Source: Streptomyces sp. NP160 (GTDB taxonomy: Bacteria; Actinomycetota; Actinomycetes; Actinomycetales; Quadrisphaeraceae). From it: a stretch of 64,000 bases of DNA. This document shows, piece by piece, positions 8,847 to 16,934 of the stretch. The stretch covers positions 20,830 to 84,829 of the forward strand of contig NZ_VDMJ01000009.1 in NCBI RefSeq assembly GCF_006335115.1. The letters are read 5' to 3'. Numbering within the stretch: position 1 is the stretch's first letter; every line of letters begins with the position of its first letter. A model generated the notes under the pieces. The model was not told the DNA's origin. It made no database searches and saw nothing but the letters and a program-made list of their open reading frames with translations. Position numbers and translations under genes: made by a program.

Positions 8847-10274
8847 TCAGACCAGGGCCGGCTGGGCGGCCGGGGCGAGGTCGGCGGGGCTGGACAGGGT
8901 GCCGCGGACGGCGGTGGCGGCGGCCACGGGCACGGAGACGAGGTGGGTGCGCCCGCCCTTGCCCTGGCGGCCCTCGAAGTTGCGGTTGGAGGTGCTGGCC
9001 GCGCGCTCGCCGACCGTGAGCTGGTCGGGGTTCATGCCCAGGCACATGGAGCAGCCCGCGCCGCGCCACTCGCCGCCGGCGTCGAGGAAGACCTGGTCCA
9101 GGCCCTCCTCCATGGCCTGCAGGCGCACGCGGACGGAGCCCGGCACCACCATGAGGCGGACCCCGTCGGCCACCTTGCGGCCCTTGAGGACCTCGGCGGC
9201 GGCGCGCAGGTCCTCGATGCGGCCGTTGGTGCACGAGCCGATGAAGACCGTGTCGACGGCGATCTCGCGCATCGGCGTGCCGGCGGTCAGGCCCATGTAC
9301 TCCAGCGAGCGCTCGGCGGCGGCGCGCTGGCCCTCGTCGGTCATCTGCGCCGGGTCGGGCACGGACGCGCTCAGCGGCACGCCCTGGCCGGGGTTGGTGC
9401 CCCACGTGACGAAGGGCTCGAGGTCGGCCGCGGAGATGACGACCTCGGCGTCGAAGACGGCGTCGTCGTCGGTGACCAGCTCGCGCCAGTCCGCGACGGC
9501 CGCGTCCCACGCGGCGCCCTTGGGCGCGTGCGGCTTGTCCTTGATGTAGGCGAAGGTCTTCTCGTCGGGGGCGATCATGCCGGCGCGGGCGCCCGCCTCG
9601 ATCGACATGTTGCAGATGGTCAGGCGCGCCTCCATGGACAGCGCGCGGATCGCCTCGCCGCGGTACTCGAGCACGTAGCCCTGGCCGCCGCCGGTGCCGA
9701 TCTTGGCGATCACCGCCAGGATGATGTCCTTGCTGGTGGTGCCCTCGGGCAGCTCGCCGTCCACGGTGATGGCCATGGTCTTGAACGGGGCCAGCGGCAG
9801 CGTCTGGGTGGCGAGCACGTGCTCGACCTCGGAGGTGCCGATGCCGAACGCCAGCGCGCCGAACGCGCCGTGCGTGGAGGTGTGCGAGTCGCCGCAGACG
9901 ATGGTCATGCCCGGCTGGGTCAGCCCGGTCTGGGGACCGACGACGTGGACGATGCCCTGGTCGACGTCGCCCAGGGAGTGGATGCGGACGCCGAACTCCT
10001 TCGCGTTGCGGCGCAGGGTGTCGACCTGGGTGCGGCTGACGAGGTCGGCGATGGGCTTGTCGATGTCCACCGTGGGGATGTTGTGGTCCTCGGTGGCGAT
10101 CGTCAGGTCCGGGCGGCGCACGGGGCGGCCGGCCTCGCGCAGGCCGTCGAAGGCCTGCGGGCTGGTGACCTCGTGGATGAGGTGGAGGTCGATGTAGAGC
10201 AGGTCGGGCTCACCCGCAGCTCCCTTGCGCACCACGTGCGCGTCCCAGACCTTCTCGGCCAGCGTGCGTCCCAC
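8847..10274 (-). CDS. leuC: 3-isopropylmalate dehydratase large subunit
   Basis: A 475-residue aconitase-family protein carrying the [4Fe-4S] cluster. The ligands are visible in IGSCTNGR (near residue 345) and [11 protein letters not shown] (near 405); GDSHTSTHG is the other active-site signature. GTG 10274 is chosen because GGAGG lies five bases upstream and the protein then begins [11 protein letters not shown], the usual family start; GTG 10286 would add four residues. It forms the dehydratase with LeuD just downstream. It is divergent from the IclR-family gene at 10361, the typical actinobacterial arrangement in which that regulator represses leuCD. Confidence 0.95.
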   Translation of the reverse strand: MGRTLAEKVWDAHVVRKGAAGEPDLLYIDLHLIHEVTSPQAFDGLREAGRPVRRPDLTIATEDHNIPTVDIDKPIADLVSRTQVDTLRRNAKEFGVRIHSLGDVDQGIVHVVGPQTGLTQPGMTIVCGDSHTSTHGAFGALAFGIGTSEVEHVLATQTLPLAPFKTMAITVDGELPEGTTSKDIILAVIAKIGTGGGQGYVLEYRGEAIRALSMEARLTICNMSIEAGARAGMIAPDEKTFAYIKDKPHAPKGAAWDAAVADWRELVTDDDAVFDAEVVISAADLEPFVTWGTNPGQGVPLSASVPDPAQMTDEGQRAAAERSLEYMGLTAGTPMREIAVDTVFIGSCTNGRIEDLRAAAEVLKGRKVADGVRLMVVPGSVRVRLQAMEEGLDQVFLDAGGEWRGAGCSMCLGMNPDQLTVGERAASTSNRNFEGRQGKGGRTHLVSVPVAAATAVRGTLSSPADLAPAAQPALV

Positions 10275-10330
10275 TGCGTCCTCCACATCAAGGTCCTGCC
10301 TGTCCCGGCGTGTCGCCAGCTGACTTGCGT

Positions 10331-10345
10331 TCTCAGCATTCGAGA
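10331..10345. promoter_or_regulatory. candidate IclR-type operator between leuC and its regulator
   Basis: An inverted repeat TCTC-N7-GAGA within the 86-base divergent region, 57 bases upstream of leuC and 16 bases before the regulator start. IclR-family regulators of this NdgR/LtbR type bind short palindromes between leuC and their own gene. The match rests on symmetry only; I did not compare it with a validated motif. Confidence 0.35.
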
Positions 10346-10360
10346 CAGGAGTATCGAGCC

Positions 10361-11080
10361 GTGGACAAGTCTAGCGGAGTCGGCGTCCTGGACAAGGCCG
10401 TCGGCGTGCTCACCGCCCTCGAGGCCGGGCCCCTGTCGCTGGCGCAGCTCGTCAGCGCGACGCAGCTGTCGCGCCCCACGGCCCACCGCCTCGCCGTCGC
10501 CCTCGAGCACCACCGCCTCGTCACGCGGGACCTGCAGGGCCGGTTCGTCCTCGGCGCCCGCCTGGGCGAGCTGGCCGCGGCGGCCGGCGAGGACCGCCTG
10601 CTGGCGAGCGCCGGGCCCGTCCTGACCGCGCTGCGCGACTCGGCCCACGAGAGCGCCCAGCTCTACCGCCGCCAGGGCGACGTGCGCGTCTGCGTGGCCG
10701 CCGCGGACCGTCCCGGCCCCGGCCTGCGGGACTCGGTGCCGGTGGGCGCGTCGCTGTCCATGCACGCCGGGTCGGCGGCGCAGGTGCTGCTCGCCTGGGA
10801 GGACCCCGAGCGCCTGCACCGCGGCCTGTCGGGCGCGGCCTTCACCGCTGCCGGGCTCGCAGCGGTGCGCCGGCGCGGCTGGGCCAGCTCGGCCGCCGAG
10901 CGCGAGGACGGCGTCGCGTCCGTCTCGGCGCCGGTGCGCTCGCCGGCGGGGCGGGTGGTGGCCGCGGTGTCCGTCTCCGGCCCTCTCCAGCGCCTGGGCC
11001 GCCAGCCCGGCCGCCTGCACGCCGAGGCGGTGCTCGCGGCGGCCTCGCGCCTGTCCGAATCCCTGGCCCGCTCCGCCTGA
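10361..11080 (+). CDS. IclR-family regulator of leucine genes (NdgR/LtbR type)
   Basis: The 239-residue regulator has an N-terminal winged helix at about residues 1-70 ([20 protein letters not shown] is the helix-turn-helix) and an effector domain from about 80. The Cys and Gly-rich effector loop motifs are weak, as is usual for this subgroup. The GTG at 10361 has AGGAG nine bases upstream. Divergence from leuCD and the short [16 protein letters not shown] start match NdgR of Streptomyces and LtbR of Corynebacterium, which repress leucine and tryptophan genes. It is convergent with the DUF4188 gene across a pair of palindromes. Confidence 0.85.
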   Translation: MDKSSGVGVLDKAVGVLTALEAGPLSLAQLVSATQLSRPTAHRLAVALEHHRLVTRDLQGRFVLGARLGELAAAAGEDRLLASAGPVLTALRDSAHESAQLYRRQGDVRVCVAAADRPGPGLRDSVPVGASLSMHAGSAAQVLLAWEDPERLHRGLSGAAFTAAGLAAVRRRGWASSAAEREDGVASVSAPVRSPAGRVVAAVSVSGPLQRLGRQPGRLHAEAVLAAASRLSESLARSA

Positions 11081-11104
11081 CCGCCCCCCTTCCCGCGCCT
11101 TCCG

Positions 11105-11165
11105 CGCTTTCCGCGGAAAGTGCCTCTCCCGCGGCGTCCTTGGCGCACTTTCCGCGGAAAGTGCG
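11105..11165. repeat. twin 20-base palindromes in a convergent gap
   Basis: Two copies of a self-complementary word: GCGCTTTCCGCGGAAAGTGC at 11105-11124 (one G-T mismatch) and GCACTTTCCGCGGAAAGTGC at 11146-11165 (perfect). Each can form its own hairpin, or the two can pair with each other around a 21-base loop. They lie between the convergent IclR and DUF4188 genes, so a shared bidirectional terminator or a dispersed intergenic repeat is possible. Confidence 0.7.
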
Positions 11166-11187
11166 AAGAGGGCGCGGCGGCCGACGG

Positions 11188-11676
11188 TCAGGCGGCGGGG
11201 CGACCGCGGCCCATGCGCTGGCGCGCGCTGTGCGTGGCGCCGACCACCGGGACCGCTCGCGTGGCCGCGAACAGGCCCGCGACCGGCGCGTCGACGCAGA
11301 TCGACTCCGCAGCACCGGGCTCGACGGTGTAGGTCTCGTGCCAGATGCCCACCGCGCCGGCCGCCGACCGGGCCCGGCGGTTGAAGGCCGTCCACGCGGG
11401 GCGGTGGTGCGCCGAGGTCGCCGAGGCGTACTCGTAGACGTGCTCCGCGGAGTCCCAGTACTGCACCAGCAGCGGCCCTCGAGGCGTCAGGCCGCCGCGG
11501 TACCCGAGGAAGCCCCACTCGGGGTTGCGCTCCAGCTCGGCCAGCATCGCCGGCATGGCCGTGAAGACGGGCGCCCAGAGGTCCGGGCGCCAGGGCTGGT
11601 TGAAGGTCATGCCGATGAGAAAGACGGCCAGGCCGCCCTCGTGCTCGTGGGTCCAGCGGCCGCGCAGCAGTGCCAT
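11188..11676 (-). CDS. DUF4188 family protein
   Basis: The 162-residue soluble protein begins with FLIGMTFNQPWRPDLWAPVF and continues with MLAELERNPEWGFLGYRGGL and VQYWDSAEHVYEYASA, the pattern of the DUF4188 (monooxygenase-like, dimeric alpha-beta barrel) family. Its biochemical role is not established. ATG 11676 is chosen because GGGAGG sits five bases upstream; ATG 11694 is an in-frame alternative. It is divergent from a MerR-family regulator and shares a palindrome-rich promoter with it, so it is probably that regulator's target, perhaps in a stress or detoxification response (inference). Confidence 0.8.
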   Translation of the reverse strand: MALLRGRWTHEHEGGLAVFLIGMTFNQPWRPDLWAPVFTAMPAMLAELERNPEWGFLGYRGGLTPRGPLLVQYWDSAEHVYEYASATSAHHRPAWTAFNRRARSAAGAVGIWHETYTVEPGAAESICVDAPVAGLFAATRAVPVVGATHSARQRMGRGRPAA

Positions 11677-11694
11677 GACGTCCTCCCGGTACAT

Positions 11695-11736
11695 TGGAGA
11701 GCGGGACTCTCCAATAATGGAGAGTTTAACTCTCCA
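11695..11736. promoter_or_regulatory. array of four alternating octamer half-sites
   Basis: Four octamers alternate in orientation: TGGAGAGC (11695-11702), ACTCTCCA (11706-11713), TGGAGAGT (11718-11725) and ACTCTCCA (11729-11736), separated by 3, 4 and 3 bases. The A+T-rich spacers contrast with the surrounding G+C-rich DNA and probably contain the promoters. The array fills the gap between the DUF4188 gene and merR, so the regulator is expected to bind here and control both. Confidence 0.75.
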
Positions 11737-11750
11737 TTGCAAGGGGGCCC

Positions 11751-12380
11751 ATGCGGATCGGCGAGCTGAGCCAGCGCACCGGCGTGCCCGTGGCGACGCT
11801 CAAGCACTACCTGCGCGAGGGGCTGCTCCCCCGCGGTCGAGCCACCGCGCGCACGCAGGCCGAGTACGGCGAGGAGCACGTCCACCGCCTGCGACTGGTG
11901 CAGGCGCTCACCGAGGTGGGTGGGCTCACGCTCGCTGCGACCCGCACCGTGCTCGACGCCGTCACGACGCCCGGCACCTCGGTGACGCAGGCGCTGGGAG
12001 TGGCCACCGAGGCGCTCCCACCGCGACCGGCCGAGGACGCCGACCTCGACCTCGCCCCCGCGCAGCGCGCCCTCGAGCTGGCCGGCTGGGACACCTGGCC
12101 CGACAGCGCGCCCGTGCGCCAGCTCGCCACGGCCATGCGGGCACTGGAGGCCGCGGGCCTGGACGCCTCCCCCGAGCTCGTCGCCGAGCGGGCGCGCCTC
12201 CTGGCCCCCCTCGTGCGGGAGGAGGTGGCAGCCGTCCCCGACACCTCCATCGCCGACGCCGCGACCTTCGCCGCGCTGGGCACCGTGCTGTACGAACCGC
12301 TGCTCCTCGCCCTGCGGCGACTCGGCCACCAGGACGCCTCGGTCCGCCGCTTCGGCCATCCCGGCCAGCGCCCCACCTGA
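11751..12380 (+). CDS. MerR-family transcriptional regulator
   Basis: The 209-residue protein has a canonical MerR winged helix at residues 1-70: MRIGELSQRTGVPVATLKHYLREG is the helix-turn-helix, followed by the dimerisation helix. The remainder (about 100-209) is a helical effector domain without the metal-binding Cys pattern of MerR or CueR, so an organic ligand is more likely. The ATG at 11751 follows the sequence AAGGGGG. It is divergent from the DUF4188 gene with the half-site array between them; autoregulation is expected. Confidence 0.88.
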   Translation: MRIGELSQRTGVPVATLKHYLREGLLPRGRATARTQAEYGEEHVHRLRLVQALTEVGGLTLAATRTVLDAVTTPGTSVTQALGVATEALPPRPAEDADLDLAPAQRALELAGWDTWPDSAPVRQLATAMRALEAAGLDASPELVAERARLLAPLVREEVAAVPDTSIADAATFAALGTVLYEPLLLALRRLGHQDASVRRFGHPGQRPT

Positions 12381-12432
12381 GGGGGTCGCGGCCCGATGAG
12401 CTCTGAGACCTGACGAGCCTCGAGACGCAAGA

Positions 12433-12464
12433 GAGGCCCGGTGCGCATCTGCGCACCGGGCCTC
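12433..12464. terminator. 15-bp hairpin between merR and the tRNA genes
   Basis: The perfect stem pairs 12433-12447 with 12450-12464, with only two nominal loop bases, so the top pairs probably open. It lies just beyond the 3' end of tRNA-Glu and 52 bases past the merR stop, so it can stop transcription from both sides. Confidence 0.75.
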
Positions 12465-12469
12465 AGGTG

Positions 12470-12542
12470 TAGCCCCGACGGGATTCGAACCCGCGCTACC
12501 GCCTTGAGAGGGCGGCGTGCTAGGCCACTACACAACGGGGCC
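12470..12542 (-). tRNA. tRNA-Glu (anticodon CTC)
   Basis: The 73-base minus-strand gene has a 7-bp acceptor stem (first pair G-T), a GTGT D-stem, the anticodon stem CCGCC/GGCGG around CTCTCAA, and a TTCGAAT T-loop. The anticodon is CTC. No CCA is encoded. It lies one base downstream of tRNA-Gln and is followed by a strong hairpin. Confidence 0.96.
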
Positions 12543-12543
12543 G

Positions 12544-12615
12544 CTGGGGTACCAGGACTCGAACCTAGACTAAGGGAATCAGAATCCCTTGTGCTGCCAA
12601 TTACACCATACCCCA
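12544..12615 (-). tRNA. tRNA-Gln (anticodon CTG)
   Basis: The 72-base minus-strand gene has acceptor stem TGGGGTA/TACCCCA, anticodon stem AGGGA/TCCCT around a loop containing CTG, and TTCGAGT T-loop; the discriminator is G and no CCA is encoded. Its 5' end is only five bases from the stop codon of the CPBP protease gene, so it is probably cut out of the gltX operon transcript. Charging is expected through GltX and GatCAB, both in this window. Confidence 0.96.
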
Positions 12616-12620
12616 CCCGG

Positions 12621-13661
12621 TCACCTGGGGTTCTCACCCTCAGCGACCGAAGCACTGGCACCGCCCCGAGATCCGGCCTGCAGACCGTCCCGCGTGACCG
12701 CGCCGAGGGAAGACTCTACCCGAGGCGGGACGGAGAGCCGAACCAGCCCCCTCCGACGGGCGAGCCAGGCCGTCCCGACCGCGATGACCGCGAAGCCGAC
12801 GCCGTCCAGGAGGACCAGCGCCGGCGAGGCCGACGTCGTCTCCAGCGACTCCCCGAGCCCGCCCGCCAGCACCGTCGGGACGAAGATGACCACGTTGTTC
12901 ACCGCGTGGAAGGAGATGCCCGTCTCCAGCCCGCCGGTCCGCCACGCCAGGTAGGACGCGGTGAGCCCGAAGAGGAACCTGTCGGCGTACAGCCACGGGT
13001 CCTGGTCGCCGTGGGCGAAGGCGAACGCCGCCGCGGACACCAGCGCCGCCACGACCGCCCCCAGCACCGGCCGGCGGAACCACGACCCCACGGCCTGGCT
13101 CATCCAGCCGCGGAAGAGGTGCTCCTCCCCCGCCGCCTGCAGCGGCGTGGTCAGCAGGACGACGACGAGCAGCGCCGCCGTCGTCGCGCCGCTGCGCGCG
13201 TCGCCGGACCCGAACGGCTCCTCGCCGGACGCCAGGGCGAGCAGGCCGAGGCCCAGCACGCTGACCAGCACGACGGCAGTCGGCAGCAGCCCCGACACGA
13301 GCATCCAGCGCCACCGCGTGCGCCCGACCACCGATGCCTGCCAGCGCGGTGCGACCCCGTGCCCGACGCGCAGGGCCGCCCAGCTGAGCGGGACGAGCGC
13401 GGCCAGCAGGAGGTTGTTCCCCAGGAAGGCCACCGGGCTGGCCAGCGCCTCGGCGTCCGTCACCGGCCGGCCCAGCACCGCCTGCGCCACCGCGTAGGCG
13501 ACCACGGCCAGCAGCACGAGGACCGCGAGGCCGCCCGCCGCCACCGCGGCCCCCACGAGGGGGCGCCACCAGCGGTGCCGTGGCCCGCGCAGCAGCTGCG
13601 GGTAGGGCCGCGGCCCCCAGCGCACCATCTGGTCGAGCTGGTCGACCTCGCCGGGACTCAC
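12621..13661 (-). CDS. CPBP-family intramembrane metalloprotease
   Basis: The 346-residue membrane protein has about eight hydrophobic helices. The CPBP (Abi/CAAX-like) motifs are present: EEHLFRGW (EExxxR) near residue 180, FAFAHGD, and HAVNN (HxxxN) near residue 255. Such proteins are thought to cleave substrates within the membrane; the substrate is unknown. The N-terminal 30 residues are cytoplasmic and Pro/Arg-rich. The GTG start at 13661 overlaps the gltX stop (GTGA), and the stop is five bases before tRNA-Gln. The C-terminal tail after about 305 is basic and disordered. Confidence 0.85.
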   Translation of the reverse strand: MSPGEVDQLDQMVRWGPRPYPQLLRGPRHRWWRPLVGAAVAAGGLAVLVLLAVVAYAVAQAVLGRPVTDAEALASPVAFLGNNLLLAALVPLSWAALRVGHGVAPRWQASVVGRTRWRWMLVSGLLPTAVVLVSVLGLGLLALASGEEPFGSGDARSGATTAALLVVVLLTTPLQAAGEEHLFRGWMSQAVGSWFRRPVLGAVVAALVSAAAFAFAHGDQDPWLYADRFLFGLTASYLAWRTGGLETGISFHAVNNVVIFVPTVLAGGLGESLETTSASPALVLLDGVGFAVIAVGTAWLARRRGLVRLSVPPRVESSLGAVTRDGLQAGSRGGASASVAEGENPR

Positions 13662-15142
13662 CCCAGGGAGGCCCTCAGCGCCCCCAGGCGCGCCAGGCTG
13701 CTGTCCCGCCCCAGCAGCTCCATCGACTCGAACAGCGGCGGCGACACGCGCCGTCCGGTGACGGCGACGCGCAGCGGCGCGAAGGCGAACTTGGGCTTGA
13801 CGCCCAGCCCGTCGACGAGGGCCTCGCGCAGCGACGCCTCCAGCGCGGCGGCGGTCCAGCCGTCGTCGTCGAGGCCCTCCAGGGCGCTCACCGAGGCGTC
13901 GAGGACGTCAGCAGCCTCCGGGCGCAGGGAGGAGCGGGCGTCCTCCTCGACCACGAGGGCGTCGTCGGCGGCGAAGAGGAAGCCGAGCATCGGCGCGGCC
14001 TCGCCGAGCAGCACCATGCGCTCCTGCACCAGCGGCGCCGCCGCGGTCAGCACCTGCAGCTGCCGCTCGCTCGGGTGCTCGGACAGCACGCCGTCGGACT
14101 GCAGCCGGGCGAGGACCCGGTCGCGGAAGTCCTCCGGGGCCAGCAGGCGGACGTGCGCGGCGTTGATGGCCTCGGCCTTGCGCAGGTCGAACCGCGACGG
14201 GCTCGCGACGACGTCGGCGATGTCGAACGCCTCGACCATCTCCGCGGGCGTGAAGACGTCGCGGTCGGGACCGATCGACCACCCGAGCAGCGCGAGGTAG
14301 TTCAGCAGCCCTTCGGGCAGGAACCCGCGCTCGCGGTGCACGAAGAGGTTGGACTCCGGGTCTCGCTTGGACAGCTTCCGGTTGCCCTCGCCCATGACGT
14401 ACGGCATGTGCCCGTACAGCGGCGTGACCGTCGCCGTCCCGATGGCCTTGAGGGCGTCGAACAGCGCCAGCTGCCGGGGCGTGGAGGAGAGCAGGTCCTC
14501 GCCGCGCAGCACGTGGGTGATGCCCATGAGCGCGTCGTCGACGGGGTTGACCAGCGTGTACAGGGGCGTGCCGTCGGCGCGGGCCACCACGTAGTCGGGC
14601 ACCGACCCGGCGGGGAAGCGCACCTCGCCGCGCACGAGGTCGTGGAAGGAGTGGTCGCCGTCGGGCATCCGCAGGCGCCACACCGGCTCGCGGCCGGCGG
14701 CCCTGAACTGCTGCTTGGCGGCCTCCGTCGTGTCGCGGTCGGCGTTGTCGTACCCGCGCTGGGGGTCCTCCCCCGCGGCCCGGCGCCGCTCGGCGGCCTC
14801 CTCCGGGGTGGAGAACGACTCGTAGACGTACCCGCCCTCGACCAGCTTCCGGAGCACGTCCGCGTACAGCTCGCTGCGCTGGGACTGCCGGTACGGCTCG
14901 TGCGGGCCGCCGACCTCCACGCCCTCGTCCCAGTCCAGGCCCAGCCAGCGCAGCGCCTCCACCATCTGGTGGTAGCTCTCCTCGCTGTGGCGGGCGAGGT
15001 CGGTGTCCTCGATGCGCAGCACGAAGGTGCCGCCGGTGTGGCGGGCGTAGGCCCAGTTGAACAGCGCCGTGCGCAGGAACCCGACGTGGGGCACGCCGGT
15101 CGGGGACGGCGCGATGCGGACCCTGACCGGGCTGGCGCTCAT
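13658..15142 (-). CDS. gltX: glutamyl-tRNA synthetase
   Basis: The 494-residue class I synthetase has the HIGH-type motif [10 protein letters not shown] at residues 13-22 and KLSKRD (KMSKS equivalent) near 245. LRIEDTD and [30 protein letters not shown] are family signatures. Since gatCAB is also present, it is presumably the non-discriminating type that charges both tRNA-Glu and tRNA-Gln with glutamate. The ATG at 15142 overlaps the stop of the FAH gene. The operon FAH-gltX-CPBP leads straight into tRNA-Gln and tRNA-Glu, so the enzyme and its substrates are on one transcript. Confidence 0.97.
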   Translation of the reverse strand: MSASPVRVRIAPSPTGVPHVGFLRTALFNWAYARHTGGTFVLRIEDTDLARHSEESYHQMVEALRWLGLDWDEGVEVGGPHEPYRQSQRSELYADVLRKLVEGGYVYESFSTPEEAAERRRAAGEDPQRGYDNADRDTTEAAKQQFRAAGREPVWRLRMPDGDHSFHDLVRGEVRFPAGSVPDYVVARADGTPLYTLVNPVDDALMGITHVLRGEDLLSSTPRQLALFDALKAIGTATVTPLYGHMPYVMGEGNRKLSKRDPESNLFVHRERGFLPEGLLNYLALLGWSIGPDRDVFTPAEMVEAFDIADVVASPSRFDLRKAEAINAAHVRLLAPEDFRDRVLARLQSDGVLSEHPSERQLQVLTAAAPLVQERMVLLGEAAPMLGFLFAADDALVVEEDARSSLRPEAADVLDASVSALEGLDDDGWTAAALEASLREALVDGLGVKPKFAFAPLRVAVTGRRVSPPLFESMELLGRDSSLARLGALRASLG

Positions 15143-15924
15143 CGCCGCACCACCGGGTTGCTCAGCACGCCGATGCCCTCGACCTCGACCTCGACGCGCT
15201 GGCCCTCGCGCAGCTGCCCGACGCCGGCGGGGGTGCCGGTGAGGATGACGTCGCCGGGGAGCAGCGTGAACGCGCGGCTGGCGGTGGCGACGAGCTCGGC
15301 GACGCCGAAGACCATGTCCCTGGTGGTGCCGTCCTGCACCGTCTTCCCGTCGAGGCGGGTCTGCAGGCGCAGGTCCTCGACGTCCTCGAGCGTCAGGTCG
15401 GGGACGATGTAGGGGCCCAGCGGCTTGGAGGAGTCGAAGCCCTTGGCCCGGGCCCACTGCCCGTCGCCCTTCTGCCAGTCGCGGGCCGTGACGTCGTTGG
15501 CGACGGTGTAGCCGAAGACCACCTCGGCCACCCGGTCCTCCGGGACGTCCTTGCAGACCCGGCCGATGACGACGGCGAGCTCGCCCTCGTAGTCGACGCG
15601 CTCGGAGCCCTCGGGCAGGACCACCGGGTCCCCGGGTCCGATGACGGCGGTGTTCGGCACGAGGAACATCAGCGGCTTCTCGGGCAGCTCGTTGCCCATC
15701 TCCTTGGCGTGGTCGGCGTAGTTGCGCCCGATGCCCACGACCTTGCTCCGGGGGATCACCGGTGCCAGCAGGCGCGCGTCGGCCAGGGGCACGCGCTCGC
15801 CCGTGGGCTGCAGCGGGGCGTACAGCGGGTCGCCGACGACGACGTGGATCACCTCCTCACCGGCGTCTCCCTCGACGAGGCCGAACCTCGGGTCGTCTCC
15901 GGTGGTGAACCTGGTGATGCGCAC
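15139..15924 (-). CDS. fumarylacetoacetate hydrolase family protein
   Basis: The 261-residue protein carries the FAH fold signatures: [24 protein letters not shown] near residues 65-85, [11 protein letters not shown] with metal-binding Glu residues near 115, [24 protein letters not shown], and the C-terminal [13 protein letters not shown]. Related enzymes hydrolyse or isomerise acylpyruvates such as 2-hydroxyhepta-2,4-diene-1,7-dioate; the substrate here cannot be read. It lies directly upstream of gltX, overlapping it by four bases, as in mycobacteria. The GTG at 15924 gives the usual family N-terminus (VRITRFT). Confidence 0.9.
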   Translation of the reverse strand: MRITRFTTGDDPRFGLVEGDAGEEVIHVVVGDPLYAPLQPTGERVPLADARLLAPVIPRSKVVGIGRNYADHAKEMGNELPEKPLMFLVPNTAVIGPGDPVVLPEGSERVDYEGELAVVIGRVCKDVPEDRVAEVVFGYTVANDVTARDWQKGDGQWARAKGFDSSKPLGPYIVPDLTLEDVEDLRLQTRLDGKTVQDGTTRDMVFGVAELVATASRAFTLLPGDVILTGTPAGVGQLREGQRVEVEVEGIGVLSNPVVRR

Positions 15925-15975
15925 CCGGCAAGCCTAGGTCCGGCCGCCGCGCCGCCCCTCCCCCGGGCGTGATCA

Positions 15976-16013
15976 TGGGCGGTCGGCCACTTGCTGAGGT
16001 GGCCGACCGCCCA
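15976..16013 (-). terminator. 15-bp hairpin downstream of the membrane protein gene
   Basis: The stem pairs 15976-15990 with 15999-16013 around loop TTGCTGAG, 24 bases beyond the stop at 16037. The word CGTGATCATGG at 15968-15978 overlaps its foot and recurs at 25725 and, inverted, at 26256. Confidence 0.7.
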
Positions 16014-16036
16014 CGACCGCGCAGAGCAGTGCGGGG

Positions 16037-16741
16037 TCAGTCGCGCGCTCCGGTCAGGTGGGGCCGCGCGGCGACGAGGAGGCCGAGGGCCGTGTAGCCG
16101 GTGAGCACGACGGTGGCGCTGGCCGCGTCGATGGCCCCGGTGCCGAACAGGGCGATCGCGGTCATGACCAGCGGGAAGTACGCCTCGGCCCACAGCGGCA
16201 CGAACCGCAGCGCTCCGCGCCACCGCCCCACCACGGCCACCTTCACGGCGATGACGAGCATGCCCAGCATCGACAGCGGCCAGAACATGTCCACCACCAC
16301 CAGCCAGGTCGGGTGGGTGGTGAAGAAGACGGTGGTCAGCACCGTCGAGACCGTGGCCACGCCGAGCAGGACGTGCTCCACGGCGAGCATCCCGCGGGCG
16401 AGCCTCGAGGTGCCGGTGGCCCTGGTCGCCCACATGACGCGCAGGAGGGCGAAGACGCCGACCTGGAAGGCGAGGCCGGCAGCCTCGCTGACCCGCCCGA
16501 TGACCGGGGACTCCTCGTTCAGGCCGATGGCGAGGGTGGCGACGGCCCACACGAGGCCGCCGGCGGCGAGGACGAGGCCGCGGCGGCGCACCCAGCTGGC
16601 CGTGGGCGGGTCGGCCAGCGGCGCGTGCTGGCGGCGGCCGCGCTGCGCCGGGACCTGCGCCGGGACCTGCGCCGCGGCGGGGGCGCCGGTGGTGGTGAGG
16701 AGGTCGGTGCGGGCGGGGGCGGGGCGGTCGGTGAGGGACAC
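16037..16741 (-). CDS. multi-pass membrane protein of unknown function
   Basis: The 234-residue protein is not recognised. The first 50 residues are Ala/Pro-rich and cytoplasmic, with a QVPAQVPAQ repeat. Six hydrophobic helices follow at about 55-72, 84-102, 117-140, 145-167, 180-197 and 203-222. The GTG at 16741 has AGGAG seven bases upstream. It is divergent from a NarL-type sensor kinase across a half-site array, so it is a likely output or partner of that two-component system. Confidence 0.75.
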   Translation of the reverse strand: MSLTDRPAPARTDLLTTTGAPAAAQVPAQVPAQRGRRQHAPLADPPTASWVRRRGLVLAAGGLVWAVATLAIGLNEESPVIGRVSEAAGLAFQVGVFALLRVMWATRATGTSRLARGMLAVEHVLLGVATVSTVLTTVFFTTHPTWLVVVDMFWPLSMLGMLVIAVKVAVVGRWRGALRFVPLWAEAYFPLVMTAIALFGTGAIDAASATVVLTGYTALGLLVAARPHLTGARD

Positions 16742-16824
16742 GGTGGGCTCCTGAGCGGTGAGGCGGGCGGCGGCTGGCCGTCCGAGGGGGTCGTGCTGAC
16801 GAGGACGACGCTCCTCGGCGCGGC

Positions 16825-16911
16825 GTCCCGGGCGTCAGGGCCGCACGCTCCCGTGCTGGTCACGTCCGGTGTCCCGGCCGTCCGGGACACCGCGACCCGG
16901 GACAGCGGGAC
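16825..16911. promoter_or_regulatory. cluster of GTCCCGG/CCGGGAC half-sites
   Basis: The core is the inverted repeat GTGTCCCGG-N4-CCGGGACAC at 16869-16890. Flanking copies are GTCCCGG at 16825-16831, CCGGGAC at 16897-16903 and CGGGAC at 16906-16911. The cluster lies in the gap between the membrane protein gene and the kinase and is the obvious binding site for the NarL-type regulator encoded at 19045-19767 (inference). Confidence 0.55.
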
Positions 16912-16934
16912 GCGGGCGGTGCCACCATCGGCGG

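Noticed and set aside
10287..10360. Leader peptide for leuCD attenuation
   Set aside because: No short frame with a leucine run and no terminator hairpin was seen in the gap; regulation by the divergent IclR protein explains it better.
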